A stretch of 43,292 nt of DNA from an uncultured Flavobacteriaceae bacterium (GTDB lineage: Bacteria > Bacteroidota > Bacteroidia > Flavobacteriales > Flavobacteriaceae): the NCBI GenBank assembly GCA_938010765.1, contig CALLVX010000081.1, positions 1 to 43,292 of the forward strand, read 5' to 3'. The translations under genes were made by a program, and so were the position numbers. Below the pieces are notes generated by a model. The model did no database searches. It was not told the origin of the DNA and saw nothing but the letters and a program-made list of their open reading frames with translations. Below, piece after piece: positions 8,313 through 16,241 of this stretch (positions are counted from its first letter, which is position 1; the number at the start of each line of letters is the position of its first letter).

Positions 8313-9200
8313 ATGGCAGCGGAGTGGGAAGGAAAATCCAGGGGTACGGTCTTAGGGTATAAGATTTACATTTTCTTCATAAAGCACCTTGGTCTAAACG
8401 CCTCCTATTTTCTACTAAATTTTGTAGTGCTTTATTTTTGCTTTTTTTCTATAAGAAGCACCAAGGCCATCTATAGATATCTTAAAAATCGACAAGGCTA
8501 CGCTACCCTTAAGAGTTTTTTCAATGTTTACAGGAGCTACTATCGATTTGGGCAAACGCTCATCGATAAGACGGCAATTTCCGTTGGTTTTAAAGATCGG
8601 TTCACCTACGAATTCGATGGAATCGAAAAAATCGAAAAATTCCTTGAACAAAAACGCGGCGGTATCTTACTCAGTGCCCACGTCGGAAACTTCGAAGTAG
8701 CCGAGTTTTTTTTAGACGACCTGAATGCCGTAAATAATATTAGTTTGGTAACCTGGGATCAAGAACATCAAAAAATTAAAGAGTATATGGAGCGTGTTAC
8801 CTCCAAATCTACTATAAAGTTCATCTTGATCAACGATGACATGTCGCATATCTTCGAAATACATGAGGCAATAAGCAATGGTGAACTGGTATGTTTTACA
8901 GGAGACCGCTATATTGAAGGCTCCAAATATCTCGAAGAAATATTTATGGGCGCCACGGCTCAATTTCCTATGGGCCCTTATTTATTGGCTTCAAAATTAA
9001 AAGTCCCCGTACTTTTTGTGTACGTTATGAAAGAATCAAAAAAACATTACCATCTTTACGCTAGGAGTATTGAGGTAAAACGAGGTGATGCCAAAGGTAT
9101 TTTAAAGGCCTATACACAAAATTTGGAATGGATCTTACAAAAGTACCCACTACAGTGGTTCAATTACTTTGACTTTTGGAATGATAATAAAGGCAAATGA
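8313..9200 (+). CDS. LpxL/HtrB-like acyltransferase
   Basis: A 295-residue protein with a hydrophobic N-terminal segment (about residues 16-48) and the acyltransferase motif H-x4-E (His123 to Glu128 in A-H-V-G-N-F-E) characteristic of the LpxL/HtrB family. The overall length and the later conserved G-D-R and F-P-M-G-P segments also fit. Family members transfer acyl groups from acyl-ACP to lipid A at the inner membrane. Acyltransferases of this type occur in aryl polyene clusters and are thought to place the polyene on a lipid or alcohol acceptor. Here it could join the polyene to the dialkylresorcinol or anchor the product; several rival candidates exist in the cluster. Its stop overlaps darA by 4 bases. 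Confidence 0.8.
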   Translation: MAAEWEGKSRGTVLGYKIYIFFIKHLGLNASYFLLNFVVLYFCFFSIRSTKAIYRYLKNRQGYATLKSFFNVYRSYYRFGQTLIDKTAISVGFKDRFTYEFDGIEKIEKFLEQKRGGILLSAHVGNFEVAEFFLDDLNAVNNISLVTWDQEHQKIKEYMERVTSKSTIKFILINDDMSHIFEIHEAISNGELVCFTGDRYIEGSKYLEEIFMGATAQFPMGPYLLASKLKVPVLFVYVMKESKKHYHLYARSIEVKRGDAKGILKAYTQNLEWILQKYPLQWFNYFDFWNDNKGK

Positions 9201-10117
9201 AACAAGTTTTAGTAGTCTACTTTTCCCAAACAGGACAGCTGTTGGATATCATTAACAACGTCATCGCCCCTCTTAAGGACGAGAACACTGCCATTACCTA
9301 TCACCAGATTATTCCGGAGAAACCGTTTCCGTTTCCGTGGAGGGAAGAAGTATTTATCGATGCGTTTCCGGAATCGTATCTTCAAATACCGGCACCTATT
9401 AATACGCCCGATGCTTCAATAATGAACAAGAAGTATGATTTGGTTGTTTTGGGGCACCAAGTATGGTATTTGACCCCTTCGGTACCTCTCAATTCATTCC
9501 TTAAATCGGACGCTGCAAAAATAATACTGAATAACACCCCTGTTATCACGGTAATCGGCGCCCGAAATATGTGGTACCAATCTCAGGAAAAAGTAAAACG
9601 CCTGCTAGTAGATTGCAAGGCAAAATTGGTAGGTAATATTGCCTTGATCGATAGAAACTTGAACCATGTAAGTGTAATTACCATTCAGCATTGGATGTTA
9701 CGTGGCAGAAAAGACCGTTATCTTGGCATATTTCCAAGACCCGGGGTTTCCGACAAAGACATTCAAGAGGCCAACAAATTCGGCGGGCCTATTAAAGAGG
9801 CACTACACTCGGGAACTTTCGAAAATCTTCAAAAAAAACTCCTCTTACTTGGTGCTGTAAAGATCAACGCATCACTGATACCGACCGACAAACGCGGGAA
9901 CGTAATTTTCTCCAAATGGGCCACGCTGATCATGAAAAAAAGCAGGTCAGGTGCCGCCGTCAGAAAACGATGGCTTACCGTTTTTAAATACTATTTACAA
10001 TTTACGATTTGGATTATTGCACCAATCCTTTTTATTGTATTTTTGCTGTCATACCTTCCCTTTTATCGTAAGATTCAAAAGGACGTGGCGTATTATTCCT
10101 CAGTTGATTTGAGGTAA
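9197..10117 (+). CDS. darA: dialkylresorcinol condensing enzyme/aromatase DarA
   Basis: A 306-residue protein starting with a flavodoxin-like strand-loop (V-L-V-V-Y-F-S-Q-T-G-Q at residues 4-14) and ending in a hydrophobic, probably membrane-associated segment (about 270-295). From memory this is the layout of DarA proteins of Pseudomonas and Bacteroidota. DarA acts with the ketosynthase DarB on two beta-keto acyl intermediates to give the 2,5-dialkylresorcinol ring; it has been described as the aromatase. The next gene is darB, a diagnostic pairing. The start overlaps the preceding stop (ATGA), so translation is coupled to the acyltransferase gene. The assignment rests on the N-terminal motif, length and neighbour. 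Confidence 0.78.
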   Translation: MKQVLVVYFSQTGQLLDIINNVIAPLKDENTAITYHQIIPEKPFPFPWREEVFIDAFPESYLQIPAPINTPDASIMNKKYDLVVLGHQVWYLTPSVPLNSFLKSDAAKIILNNTPVITVIGARNMWYQSQEKVKRLLVDCKAKLVGNIALIDRNLNHVSVITIQHWMLRGRKDRYLGIFPRPGVSDKDIQEANKFGGPIKEALHSGTFENLQKKLLLLGAVKINASLIPTDKRGNVIFSKWATLIMKKSRSGAAVRKRWLTVFKYYLQFTIWIIAPILFIVFLLSYLPFYRKIQKDVAYYSSVDLR

Positions 10118-10211
10118 TCAAAAACAAACGAAATAGCACGAAAAGTTCAAACAAACCTAGAAGTCAAAAAGAGTTTCTATCGATTTCCCCGACCAATTGG
10201 GACAATACTAT

Positions 10212-11351
10212 ATGAAAGACGTCTACATAACCAAAATAGCTAAGTTTTTACCGAACGATCCCGTAGGAAACGACCAGATAGAAGAACGGTTGGGTATGAT
10301 CAACGGGAAGCCTTCAAGGTCAAAACATATTGTACTTAGAAGTAATAAAATCAAGACCCGATATTTTGCTGTTGACAAAAACGGGGTCGTTACTCACAAC
10401 AACGCTCAACTTACCGAGGAAGCCATACGGAATTTAGAGGATGAAGGCTTTTCGTTGGAAGATGCGCAACTGTTGTCTTGTGGTACTTCTGTACCCGACC
10501 ACTTGCTGCCTTCCCATGCCGCCATGGTACATGGTTTGCTGAAAAATGGCAATATGGAAATCAATTCTGCCTCGGGAGTTTGCTGTTCAGGAATGAGCGC
10601 ACTAAAATATGGATATATGGCCATACGTTCAGGTCAGGTACAAAAAGCGATATGTACAGGTTCCGAAAGGTCTTCCGCTATGACCAAATCAGACATGTTC
10701 GAGCAGGAAGTAGCGCACTTGGAAGAACTTGAAAACAATCCTATTATAGCATTTGATAAAGATTTTCTTAGGTGGATGCTTTCTGATGGTGCGGGTGCCG
10801 TACTATTGGAAAATGAACCTAATGGAACTGGAACTATTTCATTAAAAATCGAGTGGATAGAGGGTTTTTCCTATGCCTATGAAATGGAAGCCTGTATGTA
10901 TGCCGGAGGGGAAAAGATGGAAGACGGAACCCTAAAGCCATGGTCCGATTATGAATCAGGGGAATGGAATCAGAAATCGGTTTTTGCCATCAAACAAGAT
11001 GTAAAGTTGCTTGGAGCGAACATTTTAGAAAAAGCGGCCGATAGTTTGAAAAAGGCTTACGCAAAACATAATTTGGATCCAAATGATATCGATTATTTCT
11101 TGCCTCATATTTCATCCTATTTCTTTAAAAAGGGTTTCTATGACGAAATGAAGAAAAGTGGTATCGAAATACCTCTTGAAAAATGGTTCTTGAACCTTGA
11201 AAAGGTCGGGAATATGGGAGCTGCCTCAATATATATCATGTTAGAAGAATTGATGAATTCTGGCGATTTAAAAAAAGGGGATCGTATTCTATTGTTTGTA
11301 CCAGAGAGTAGTCGATTTTCATATATACATACATATTTAACCGTCTTCTAG
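10212..11351 (+). CDS. darB: dialkylresorcinol ketosynthase DarB (KAS III-like)
   Basis: A ketosynthase of 379 residues from the ATG at 10212 (a TTG at 10197 adds five). It is of FabH-like type: the active-site Cys lies in S-G-V-C-C-S-G (Cys125 most likely), with a His in D-Y-F-L-P-H-I-S and an Asn in K-V-G-N-M-G-A, the Cys-His-Asn set of KAS III enzymes. From memory, DarB joins a beta-keto acyl-ACP with a beta-keto acyl-CoA to form the cyclohexanedione that DarA aromatises. It follows darA after 94 bases with no obvious promoter. Its stop is immediately followed by the next ATG, so it is translationally coupled to the hotdog pair. Confidence 0.82.
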   Translation: MKDVYITKIAKFLPNDPVGNDQIEERLGMINGKPSRSKHIVLRSNKIKTRYFAVDKNGVVTHNNAQLTEEAIRNLEDEGFSLEDAQLLSCGTSVPDHLLPSHAAMVHGLLKNGNMEINSASGVCCSGMSALKYGYMAIRSGQVQKAICTGSERSSAMTKSDMFEQEVAHLEELENNPIIAFDKDFLRWMLSDGAGAVLLENEPNGTGTISLKIEWIEGFSYAYEMEACMYAGGEKMEDGTLKPWSDYESGEWNQKSVFAIKQDVKLLGANILEKAADSLKKAYAKHNLDPNDIDYFLPHISSYFFKKGFYDEMKKSGIEIPLEKWFLNLEKVGNMGAASIYIMLEELMNSGDLKKGDRILLFVPESSRFSYIHTYLTVF

Positions 11352-11789
11352 ATGAACATTCTAGAAAAACCAATAACCGATAGTGCGCTTTTAAAGGGCC
11401 TAATTCCCCAAAAGTCGCCATTCGTTATGGTGGATAAACTGTATTACTTTTCAGAGACCAAGATTGTATCTGGTTTTAAGATTCCGCCCGATAACCTTTT
11501 CATTTTTAAAAACCGTTTTTCTGCTCCGGGCCTTATTGAGAACATGGCACAAACAGTGGCACTACACACGGGTTACAAGTATTATCTTAATCAACAGGAG
11601 GCACCCGTAGGTTATATCGGCGCCATCAAAAAAGCCGTGGTACATTCGCTACCGGAAATAGGCACAGAATTGGAAACTACCGTGAAAATTCTTCACAATA
11701 TAATGGGTATAACCTTAGTAACGGCCCAGGTCAGTTGCAATGGAAAATTACTCGCAGAGAGCGAAATGAAAACAGCCTTGGCAAGTTAA
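11352..11789 (+). CDS. hotdog-fold dehydratase-like protein A (ApeP-like), atypical active site
   Basis: A 145-residue single hotdog protein. The N terminus has L-I-P-Q-K-S-P-F-V-M-V-D where FabZ-like proteins read L-P-H-R-x-P-F-L-x-V-D, so the motif His is Gln20. The central helix keeps Glu63 in G-L-I-E-N-M-A-Q, but the G-H-F-P-G segment that carries the FabZ catalytic His is absent. This matches the shortened layout I recall for ApeP-type dehydratases of aryl polyene clusters. It begins directly after the darB stop, with zero gap, and is followed with zero gap by a second hotdog gene. The two probably form a heterodimer, as reported for ApeI and ApeP, and could dehydrate 3-hydroxyacyl-ACP during polyene extension. 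Confidence 0.72.
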   Translation: MNILEKPITDSALLKGLIPQKSPFVMVDKLYYFSETKIVSGFKIPPDNLFIFKNRFSAPGLIENMAQTVALHTGYKYYLNQQEAPVGYIGAIKKAVVHSLPEIGTELETTVKILHNIMGITLVTAQVSCNGKLLAESEMKTALAS

Positions 11790-12254
11790 GTGGAACAAGT
11801 AAGACACAACATAGAAATCCAGAAATACCTACCCCATCGGGAACCGATGCTCATGACCAGTAGCATGCCCTTTCTTGATTCTGATTCGGTGGAGACCTAT
11901 TTTGACATTGACCCCAGCTGTATATTCCTAAAAAACGACCATCTTTCAGAATCGGGTCTTATAGAAAATGCAGCGCAGAGCTGTGCGGCAATTGTAGCGC
12001 AAAGCTATGTTGTATCAACCGAAACAGGGAAAGCCACAGGAAAAGTCATCGCCTATATCAGTGCCATCAAAAAAGTGAAAATATTGGATTTGCCCAAGGT
12101 GAATGAACGTATCATCACCAAGGGGAAGTTGATTTCGAGATATGACGATGCCGATTTCAGCCTTTGTACGATGGAAGCTACCACTTTTAGAAAAGAAGAA
12201 TTAATCGTAGCTTGTACTTTTAATTTTTTAATCCATGGGATAGACCCGCACTAA
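11790..12254 (+). CDS. hotdog-fold dehydratase-like protein B (ApeP-like), GTG start
   Basis: A 154-residue hotdog protein starting with GTG immediately after the preceding TAA. It retains the L-P-H-R-E-P-M motif (His16) that its neighbour lost, and Glu59 in G-L-I-E-N-A-A-Q. His51 lies eight residues before the Glu, rather than fourteen as in FabZ. Similarity to protein A around the central helix and the S-A-I-K-K segment shows the two arose by duplication. The pairing of one copy with the His and one without suggests a heterodimeric dehydratase with a single competent site. The likely substrate is 3-hydroxyacyl-ACP made by the ketosynthase and FabG-like enzymes. The GTG start fits an abutting, coupled gene. 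Confidence 0.75.
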   Translation: MEQVRHNIEIQKYLPHREPMLMTSSMPFLDSDSVETYFDIDPSCIFLKNDHLSESGLIENAAQSCAAIVAQSYVVSTETGKATGKVIAYISAIKKVKILDLPKVNERIITKGKLISRYDDADFSLCTMEATTFRKEELIVACTFNFLIHGIDPH

Positions 12255-12264
12255 TACCGATCCA

Positions 12265-12666
12265 GTGAAAAAAGAAGAAATACCCCAGGACGAGAGTTTT
12301 TTCACAGAAGAACATGGTAAGGAACTCTACTATGCCGTAGACGAAAATGGTAATTACACTACCGGACTTAGTTCGGGATGGGAAGCAAAAACCATCGCCT
12401 TGAACAATGCATTGGAGGCGATAGAAGAACGTATCGCCGACGCAAAAAAAAGAATGCTTGAAAACAAGACCAGCCCGATCGAATACTATATGGAGGTCTG
12501 CAAAATGGAGCCGCCCGTACTTGCAAGTTACGTGGGTATCTGGCTTTGGAGGGTAAAACGACACTTTAAACCTTCGGTCTTTAAAAAACTGAGTCAAAAG
12601 ACATTGGAAAAATACGCAACAGCTTTCGATATCACAGTAGAACAATTAAAAAATGTAGCTCCCTAA
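12265..12666 (+). CDS. small cytoplasmic protein of unknown function in pigment cluster
   Basis: A 133-residue protein from a GTG at 12265, ten bases after the previous stop. It has no signal peptide or membrane segment. The middle (about residues 40-70) is charged and probably a long helix; the C-terminal part has a Trp-rich segment (I-W-L-W-R-V-K-R) and a helix resembling a small helix-turn-helix fold, though I cannot name a family. It lies between the hotdog pair and the BtrH-like gene, only three bases before the latter, so it is part of the operon and may be a partner of the BtrH-like protein. Function unknown. Confidence 0.7.
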   Translation: MKKEEIPQDESFFTEEHGKELYYAVDENGNYTTGLSSGWEAKTIALNNALEAIEERIADAKKRMLENKTSPIEYYMEVCKMEPPVLASYVGIWLWRVKRHFKPSVFKKLSQKTLEKYATAFDITVEQLKNVAP

Positions 12667-12669
12667 CAC

Positions 12670-13665
12670 ATGAAGATAGATTTCGAGCATAAACAGTCCG
12701 CTCATTGCGAAAATGGGGTAGTATCCAACTTAATGAAATTCAACGGCCACCAAGTAAGCGAACCTATGGTTTTCGGTATCGGCTCCGGACTTTTGTTCTG
12801 CTATATTCCGTTCATAAAGATCAACTATGCCCCGTTGATTACCTATAGGGCCATGGCCGGCTTTATTTTTAACCGTTTCGCAAAAAGGGTCGGCATCAAA
12901 ATAAAAAGAGAAAAATTTAAAGATCCAAAAAAAGCCAAAGAAAGGCTCGATGAAAACCTTAAACACAACAATCCTGTAGGGCTTCAGGTAGGGGTCTACA
13001 ATTTGGTCTATTTCCCAGATGAATACCGTTTTCATTTTAATGCGCATAACCTAGTTGTTTATGGCAAGGAAGATGACACCTACCTAATTAGCGACCCGGT
13101 AATGCAACATGTAACCACCTTAACTGCCAAAGAATTGGAAAAGGTTCGGTATGCAAAGGGGCCTTTTGCGCCAAACGGCCATATGTATTACCCCATCTCC
13201 TTTCCAGAAACGCTAGAACTAGAAACAGCCATTCGCAAAGGCATCAAACATACCTGCCGCGAAATGTTGGCCCCAGTGCCCATAGTGGGTGCCAAAGGTG
13301 TTAAAACCGTAGCCAAACTAATTCGAAAATGGCCTAAAAAACACGGTGTAAAAAAAACCAATCATTACCTGGGTCAAATTGTACGAATGCAAGAGGAAAT
13401 TGGTACTGGGGGTGGTGGGTTTCGGTATATCTATGCGGCCTTTCTGCAAGAAGCAAGCGGAATATTAAGCAATGAAGAACTTGCGGTGCTTTCCAAAGAA
13501 ATGACGCAAATAGGAGATCAGTGGCGCGATTTTGCCCTAAATGCCTCTAGGATTTATAAAAATAGAAGCGTTCAGGAAGACGCATACAATAAGGTTGCAG
13601 ATGAATTGGAGGCCATTGGGAACCGGGAAGCCAATTTTTTCAACAAACTAAAGCGGGCCATTTAG
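12670..13665 (+). CDS. BtrH N-terminal-domain protein, candidate ACP-dependent acyltransferase
   Basis: A 331-residue protein whose N-terminal half matches the BtrH N-terminal domain, a papain-like fold. Cys13 lies in S-A-H-C-E-N-G, His126 in F-N-A-H-N-L-V-V-Y-G, and Asp142 in I-S-D-P-V-M, a plausible Cys-His-Asp triad. The C-terminal half (from about residue 160) is helical and matches the region usually found after BtrH domains. In butirosin biosynthesis BtrH moves an acyl group from an ACP to an aminoglycoside. In this cluster a similar transfer from polyene-ACP to the resorcinol hydroxyl would make the flexirubin ester; this is inference. It ends a tight block of genes and is followed by a structured non-coding gap. 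Confidence 0.75.
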   Translation: MKIDFEHKQSAHCENGVVSNLMKFNGHQVSEPMVFGIGSGLLFCYIPFIKINYAPLITYRAMAGFIFNRFAKRVGIKIKREKFKDPKKAKERLDENLKHNNPVGLQVGVYNLVYFPDEYRFHFNAHNLVVYGKEDDTYLISDPVMQHVTTLTAKELEKVRYAKGPFAPNGHMYYPISFPETLELETAIRKGIKHTCREMLAPVPIVGAKGVKTVAKLIRKWPKKHGVKKTNHYLGQIVRMQEEIGTGGGGFRYIYAAFLQEASGILSNEELAVLSKEMTQIGDQWRDFALNASRIYKNRSVQEDAYNKVADELEAIGNREANFFNKLKRAI

Positions 13666-13678
13666 TAAACTACCTCGG

Positions 13679-13772
13679 GGCAAGTCAACGAGGCATTGAA
13701 AGGAAATTTAATATTCGATTTCGACGCAGGCCCGCCTGAATACTTTTCGGGCTGGTGTCGGAGCAACTTGCC
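13679..13772. repeat. structured intergenic element with nested inverted repeats
   Basis: In the 144-base gap between the BtrH-like and ABC genes, a 7-base outer stem (13679-13685 with 13766-13772, GGCAAGT/ACTTGCC) encloses an inner stem (13727-13734 with 13748-13754, CAG-CCCG/CGGGCTG with one bulged G). No T tract follows, so it is not a standard terminator. It resembles the compact palindromic intergenic elements scattered in some flavobacterial genomes, or an RNA structure affecting expression inside the operon. No ORF of note is present. Confidence 0.4.
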
Positions 13773-13809
13773 TAACGGCATTCAGATATAAACCTCGCTT
13801 ATCGAGTCA

Positions 13810-14553
13810 ATGATTCAAATATCCCAACTTTCTAAGAAGTATAAAGGTGCCACCGATTTTTCTGTGCGCGACCTCGACCTCACTATAGAAGATGGCGAGA
13901 TTTTTGGCCTTTTAGGCCCGAACGGAGCTGGAAAAACAACCCTAATTTCAATGTTATGCTCCTTACTAAGACCTACAACCGGTAGCTTTACTATCAACAA
14001 TCTTAATTATAAGCACAATAAGAACCAATTAAAACAATTGGTGGGCATCGTTCCGCAAGAGTATGCCCTCTACCCTTCCCTAACCGCCATTGACAACCTA
14101 ATGTACTTTGGAAGTATGTATGGCCTTAAAGGGAAACTATTAAAAAATAAAATAAAAGAACAGCTCGAAATTTTAGGGCTTCACGATTTCGCTCGTCGGC
14201 CAATAAAAACTTTTTCAGGCGGAATGAAAAGACGTCTTAACCTAATCTCCGGGATTTTACATGACCCCAAAGTACTGTTTCTCGATGAACCCACTGTTGG
14301 GGTAGATGTGCAGTCGAGAACGGTCATCATAGATCATTTAAAACAGTTGAACACCGAAGGCACTACCATCGTTTATACCTCGCATCATTTAAATGAAGCC
14401 GAACATTTTTGCGATCGGGTAGCTATCATAGACCGTGGGCAAATCGTTTGTAAAGGTGTGCCCAAAGCACTTATCGAAGCACACGAGAACGCTCATCATT
14501 TAGAAGATTTATTCTTAATCCTTACCGGTAAAGCCCTACGTGATCATGCATAA
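13810..14553 (+). CDS. ABC transporter ATP-binding protein
   Basis: A 247-residue ATPase subunit with Walker A (G-P-N-G-A-G-K-T-T, about residues 36-44), Q-loop (V-P-Q-E-Y), signature (F-S-G-G-M-K-R-R), Walker B (V-L-F-L-D-E-P) and a switch His (T-S-H-H). The order and length are typical of ABC-2-type exporter ATPases. The next gene is the matching membrane subunit, overlapping by 8 bases. It probably energises export of a hydrophobic cluster product or precursor across the inner membrane, alongside the MMPL protein encoded later. Which substrate each transporter takes cannot be told. It opens a new block after the structured gap, so a secondary promoter or processing site just upstream is possible, although I see no convincing one. 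Confidence 0.92.
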   Translation: MIQISQLSKKYKGATDFSVRDLDLTIEDGEIFGLLGPNGAGKTTLISMLCSLLRPTTGSFTINNLNYKHNKNQLKQLVGIVPQEYALYPSLTAIDNLMYFGSMYGLKGKLLKNKIKEQLEILGLHDFARRPIKTFSGGMKRRLNLISGILHDPKVLFLDEPTVGVDVQSRTVIIDHLKQLNTEGTTIVYTSHHLNEAEHFCDRVAIIDRGQIVCKGVPKALIEAHENAHHLEDLFLILTGKALRDHA

Positions 14554-15814
14554 ACTTTGGGCATCTACATATAAAGAGTTTTTACTACTTACCCGAGACA
14601 TAGGCGGTTTGGCCGTTTTATTCCTAATGCCTTTACTACTTGTAATCACTATCACTACAATACAAGACGGTACGTTCAAGACGCTCGAGACTTCTAAAAT
14701 TCCCATGTTGCTGGTCGACAAGGATCAAGGTGCCGTATCCCGGAACATCCAAGAAAATCTCAATAGTTCCGATCTTTTTGAAGTAATTGCCGGAAAAAGT
14801 GAGAAGGACGCACAAAATTTGGTGCAAAAAGGCACCTATCAATTGGCCATTATTATTCCAAAAGACCTTTCCAAAGATCTACAGCAAAAGGTACGTGACA
14901 ATGTAGAAGAAATTCTGATGCGATTTGGTATGGAGGAAGAGAACATTACCTCGGTAAAATCAGAACCGAAGCCCAAAGAAGTAATCCTTTATTTTGACCC
15001 GGCAACACAGCAATCCTTTAAAAGTTCGGTACGTAGCAATATCAAACAAATGATCTCTCAAATCGAGAGTCAAACAATATACAAGGCCTTCCAAGAACAA
15101 CTGACCGAAGATGAAAGCGAAGTTATTTTTGACACCCGCCATTTCATAACCTTCAAGGAGATAGATCCCAACAACAACGAAAAACCCTTGGTGCCGAACT
15201 CCACCCAACATAATATTCCGGCATGGACACTTTTTGCTATTTTCTTCATCATATTACCGCTAGGAATCAATATGGTAAAAGAGAAAAACCAAGGTACCTT
15301 TGTACGTTTGCGAACACAGCCCGTATCCTATGCTACGGTTTTAGGGGGAAAGACATTGGTGTATGTAACGGTATCCCTAATTCAATTCGCTCTTATGATC
15401 TTGGTGGGCATCTACCTCTTTCCGCTCATTAACCTGCCCAAATTGGACGTCTCGGGAAGATTGCCCCTATTATTTGTAGTCGCCTTTTTCGCTGGCCTAG
15501 CAGCGGTAGGGCTTGGGCTATTATTGGGCACCATTGCAAAAACCCAAGAGCAGTCAGCTCCTTTTGCGGCTACATTCGTTGTAATATTGGCTGCCATCGG
15601 AGGGGTATGGGTCCCCGTTTTTGCCATGCCAAAGCTCATGCAAACACTTTCAAATCTCTCTCCCATGAATTGGGGACTCAATGCCTTTTATGATGTATTT
15701 TTACGCAAAGTAGGTTTTGCAGAGATACTGCCCGAAATTTCTTTGTTGTTCGGCTTTTTCCTCATTACCACCCTAATTGCGTTAAGCTACAATTCAAGAA
15801 AAAATGCCATCTAA
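14546..15814 (+). CDS. ABC-2 family transporter permease
   Basis: A membrane protein of about 422 residues from the ATG at 14546 (a GTG at 14540 adds two). One transmembrane helix near the N terminus (about residues 20-40) is followed by a large extracytoplasmic domain (about 45-215). Five or six further helices then end near the C terminus, the layout of the ABC-2 membrane family with an inserted periplasmic domain. The last loop carries P-M-N-W-G-L-N-A-F-Y-D, typical of this family. It overlaps the ATPase gene upstream by 8 bases and the thioesterase gene downstream by 11 bases. Together the pair forms an exporter, inferred to serve lipid or pigment export. Confidence 0.88.
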   Translation: MHKLWASTYKEFLLLTRDIGGLAVLFLMPLLLVITITTIQDGTFKTLETSKIPMLLVDKDQGAVSRNIQENLNSSDLFEVIAGKSEKDAQNLVQKGTYQLAIIIPKDLSKDLQQKVRDNVEEILMRFGMEEENITSVKSEPKPKEVILYFDPATQQSFKSSVRSNIKQMISQIESQTIYKAFQEQLTEDESEVIFDTRHFITFKEIDPNNNEKPLVPNSTQHNIPAWTLFAIFFIILPLGINMVKEKNQGTFVRLRTQPVSYATVLGGKTLVYVTVSLIQFALMILVGIYLFPLINLPKLDVSGRLPLLFVVAFFAGLAAVGLGLLLGTIAKTQEQSAPFAATFVVILAAIGGVWVPVFAMPKLMQTLSNLSPMNWGLNAFYDVFLRKVGFAEILPEISLLFGFFLITTLIALSYNSRKNAI

Positions 15815-16241
15815 GACCGTTACAGAAATTAGTTTTACAAGTGAAGTCAGGGTTCGGTTCACAGAAACCGACCCCCTTGGTATCGTATGGCATGGCAACT
15901 ACATACAATATTTTGAGGATGGGCGGGAAGCTTTCGGAAGACATCATGGTATCTCGTATCTAGATCAAAAATCCCACAATTTCTCTACACCCATTGTAGA
16001 GTCGAAATGCGAACACAAACTGCCCCTCACCTATGGCGACGTTGCCACTATAGAAACCACCTATGTAGATTCGGCCGCGGCAAAAATGATTTTCAAGTAC
16101 AAAATTTTCAACCCCAAGGGGCAAGTGGTCTGTACCGGAAAAACGGTACAGGTATTTGTCGAATTGGGTGGGGAGCTTTCTCTAATAATCCCGGGGTTTT
16201 TCAAAGATTGGAAACTAAAAATGGGACTCCTAAATGAGTAA
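15804..16241 (+). CDS. 4HBT-family acyl thioesterase (YbgC/FadM-like)
   Basis: A 145-residue hotdog protein with the 4-hydroxybenzoyl-CoA thioesterase motif. Asp23 lies in E-T-D-P-L-G-I-V-W-H-G-N-Y, the conserved nucleophile-activating aspartate context. These enzymes hydrolyse acyl-CoA or acyl-ACP thioesters in the cytoplasm. In aryl polyene clusters a thioesterase of this type is regularly present and may release chains or clear stalled intermediates from the carrier proteins. It overlaps both neighbours (11 bases with the permease, 8 bases with the ketosynthase), so its expression is tightly linked to polyene assembly. Confidence 0.88.
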   Translation: MPSKTVTEISFTSEVRVRFTETDPLGIVWHGNYIQYFEDGREAFGRHHGISYLDQKSHNFSTPIVESKCEHKLPLTYGDVATIETTYVDSAAAKMIFKYKIFNPKGQVVCTGKTVQVFVELGGELSLIIPGFFKDWKLKMGLLNE

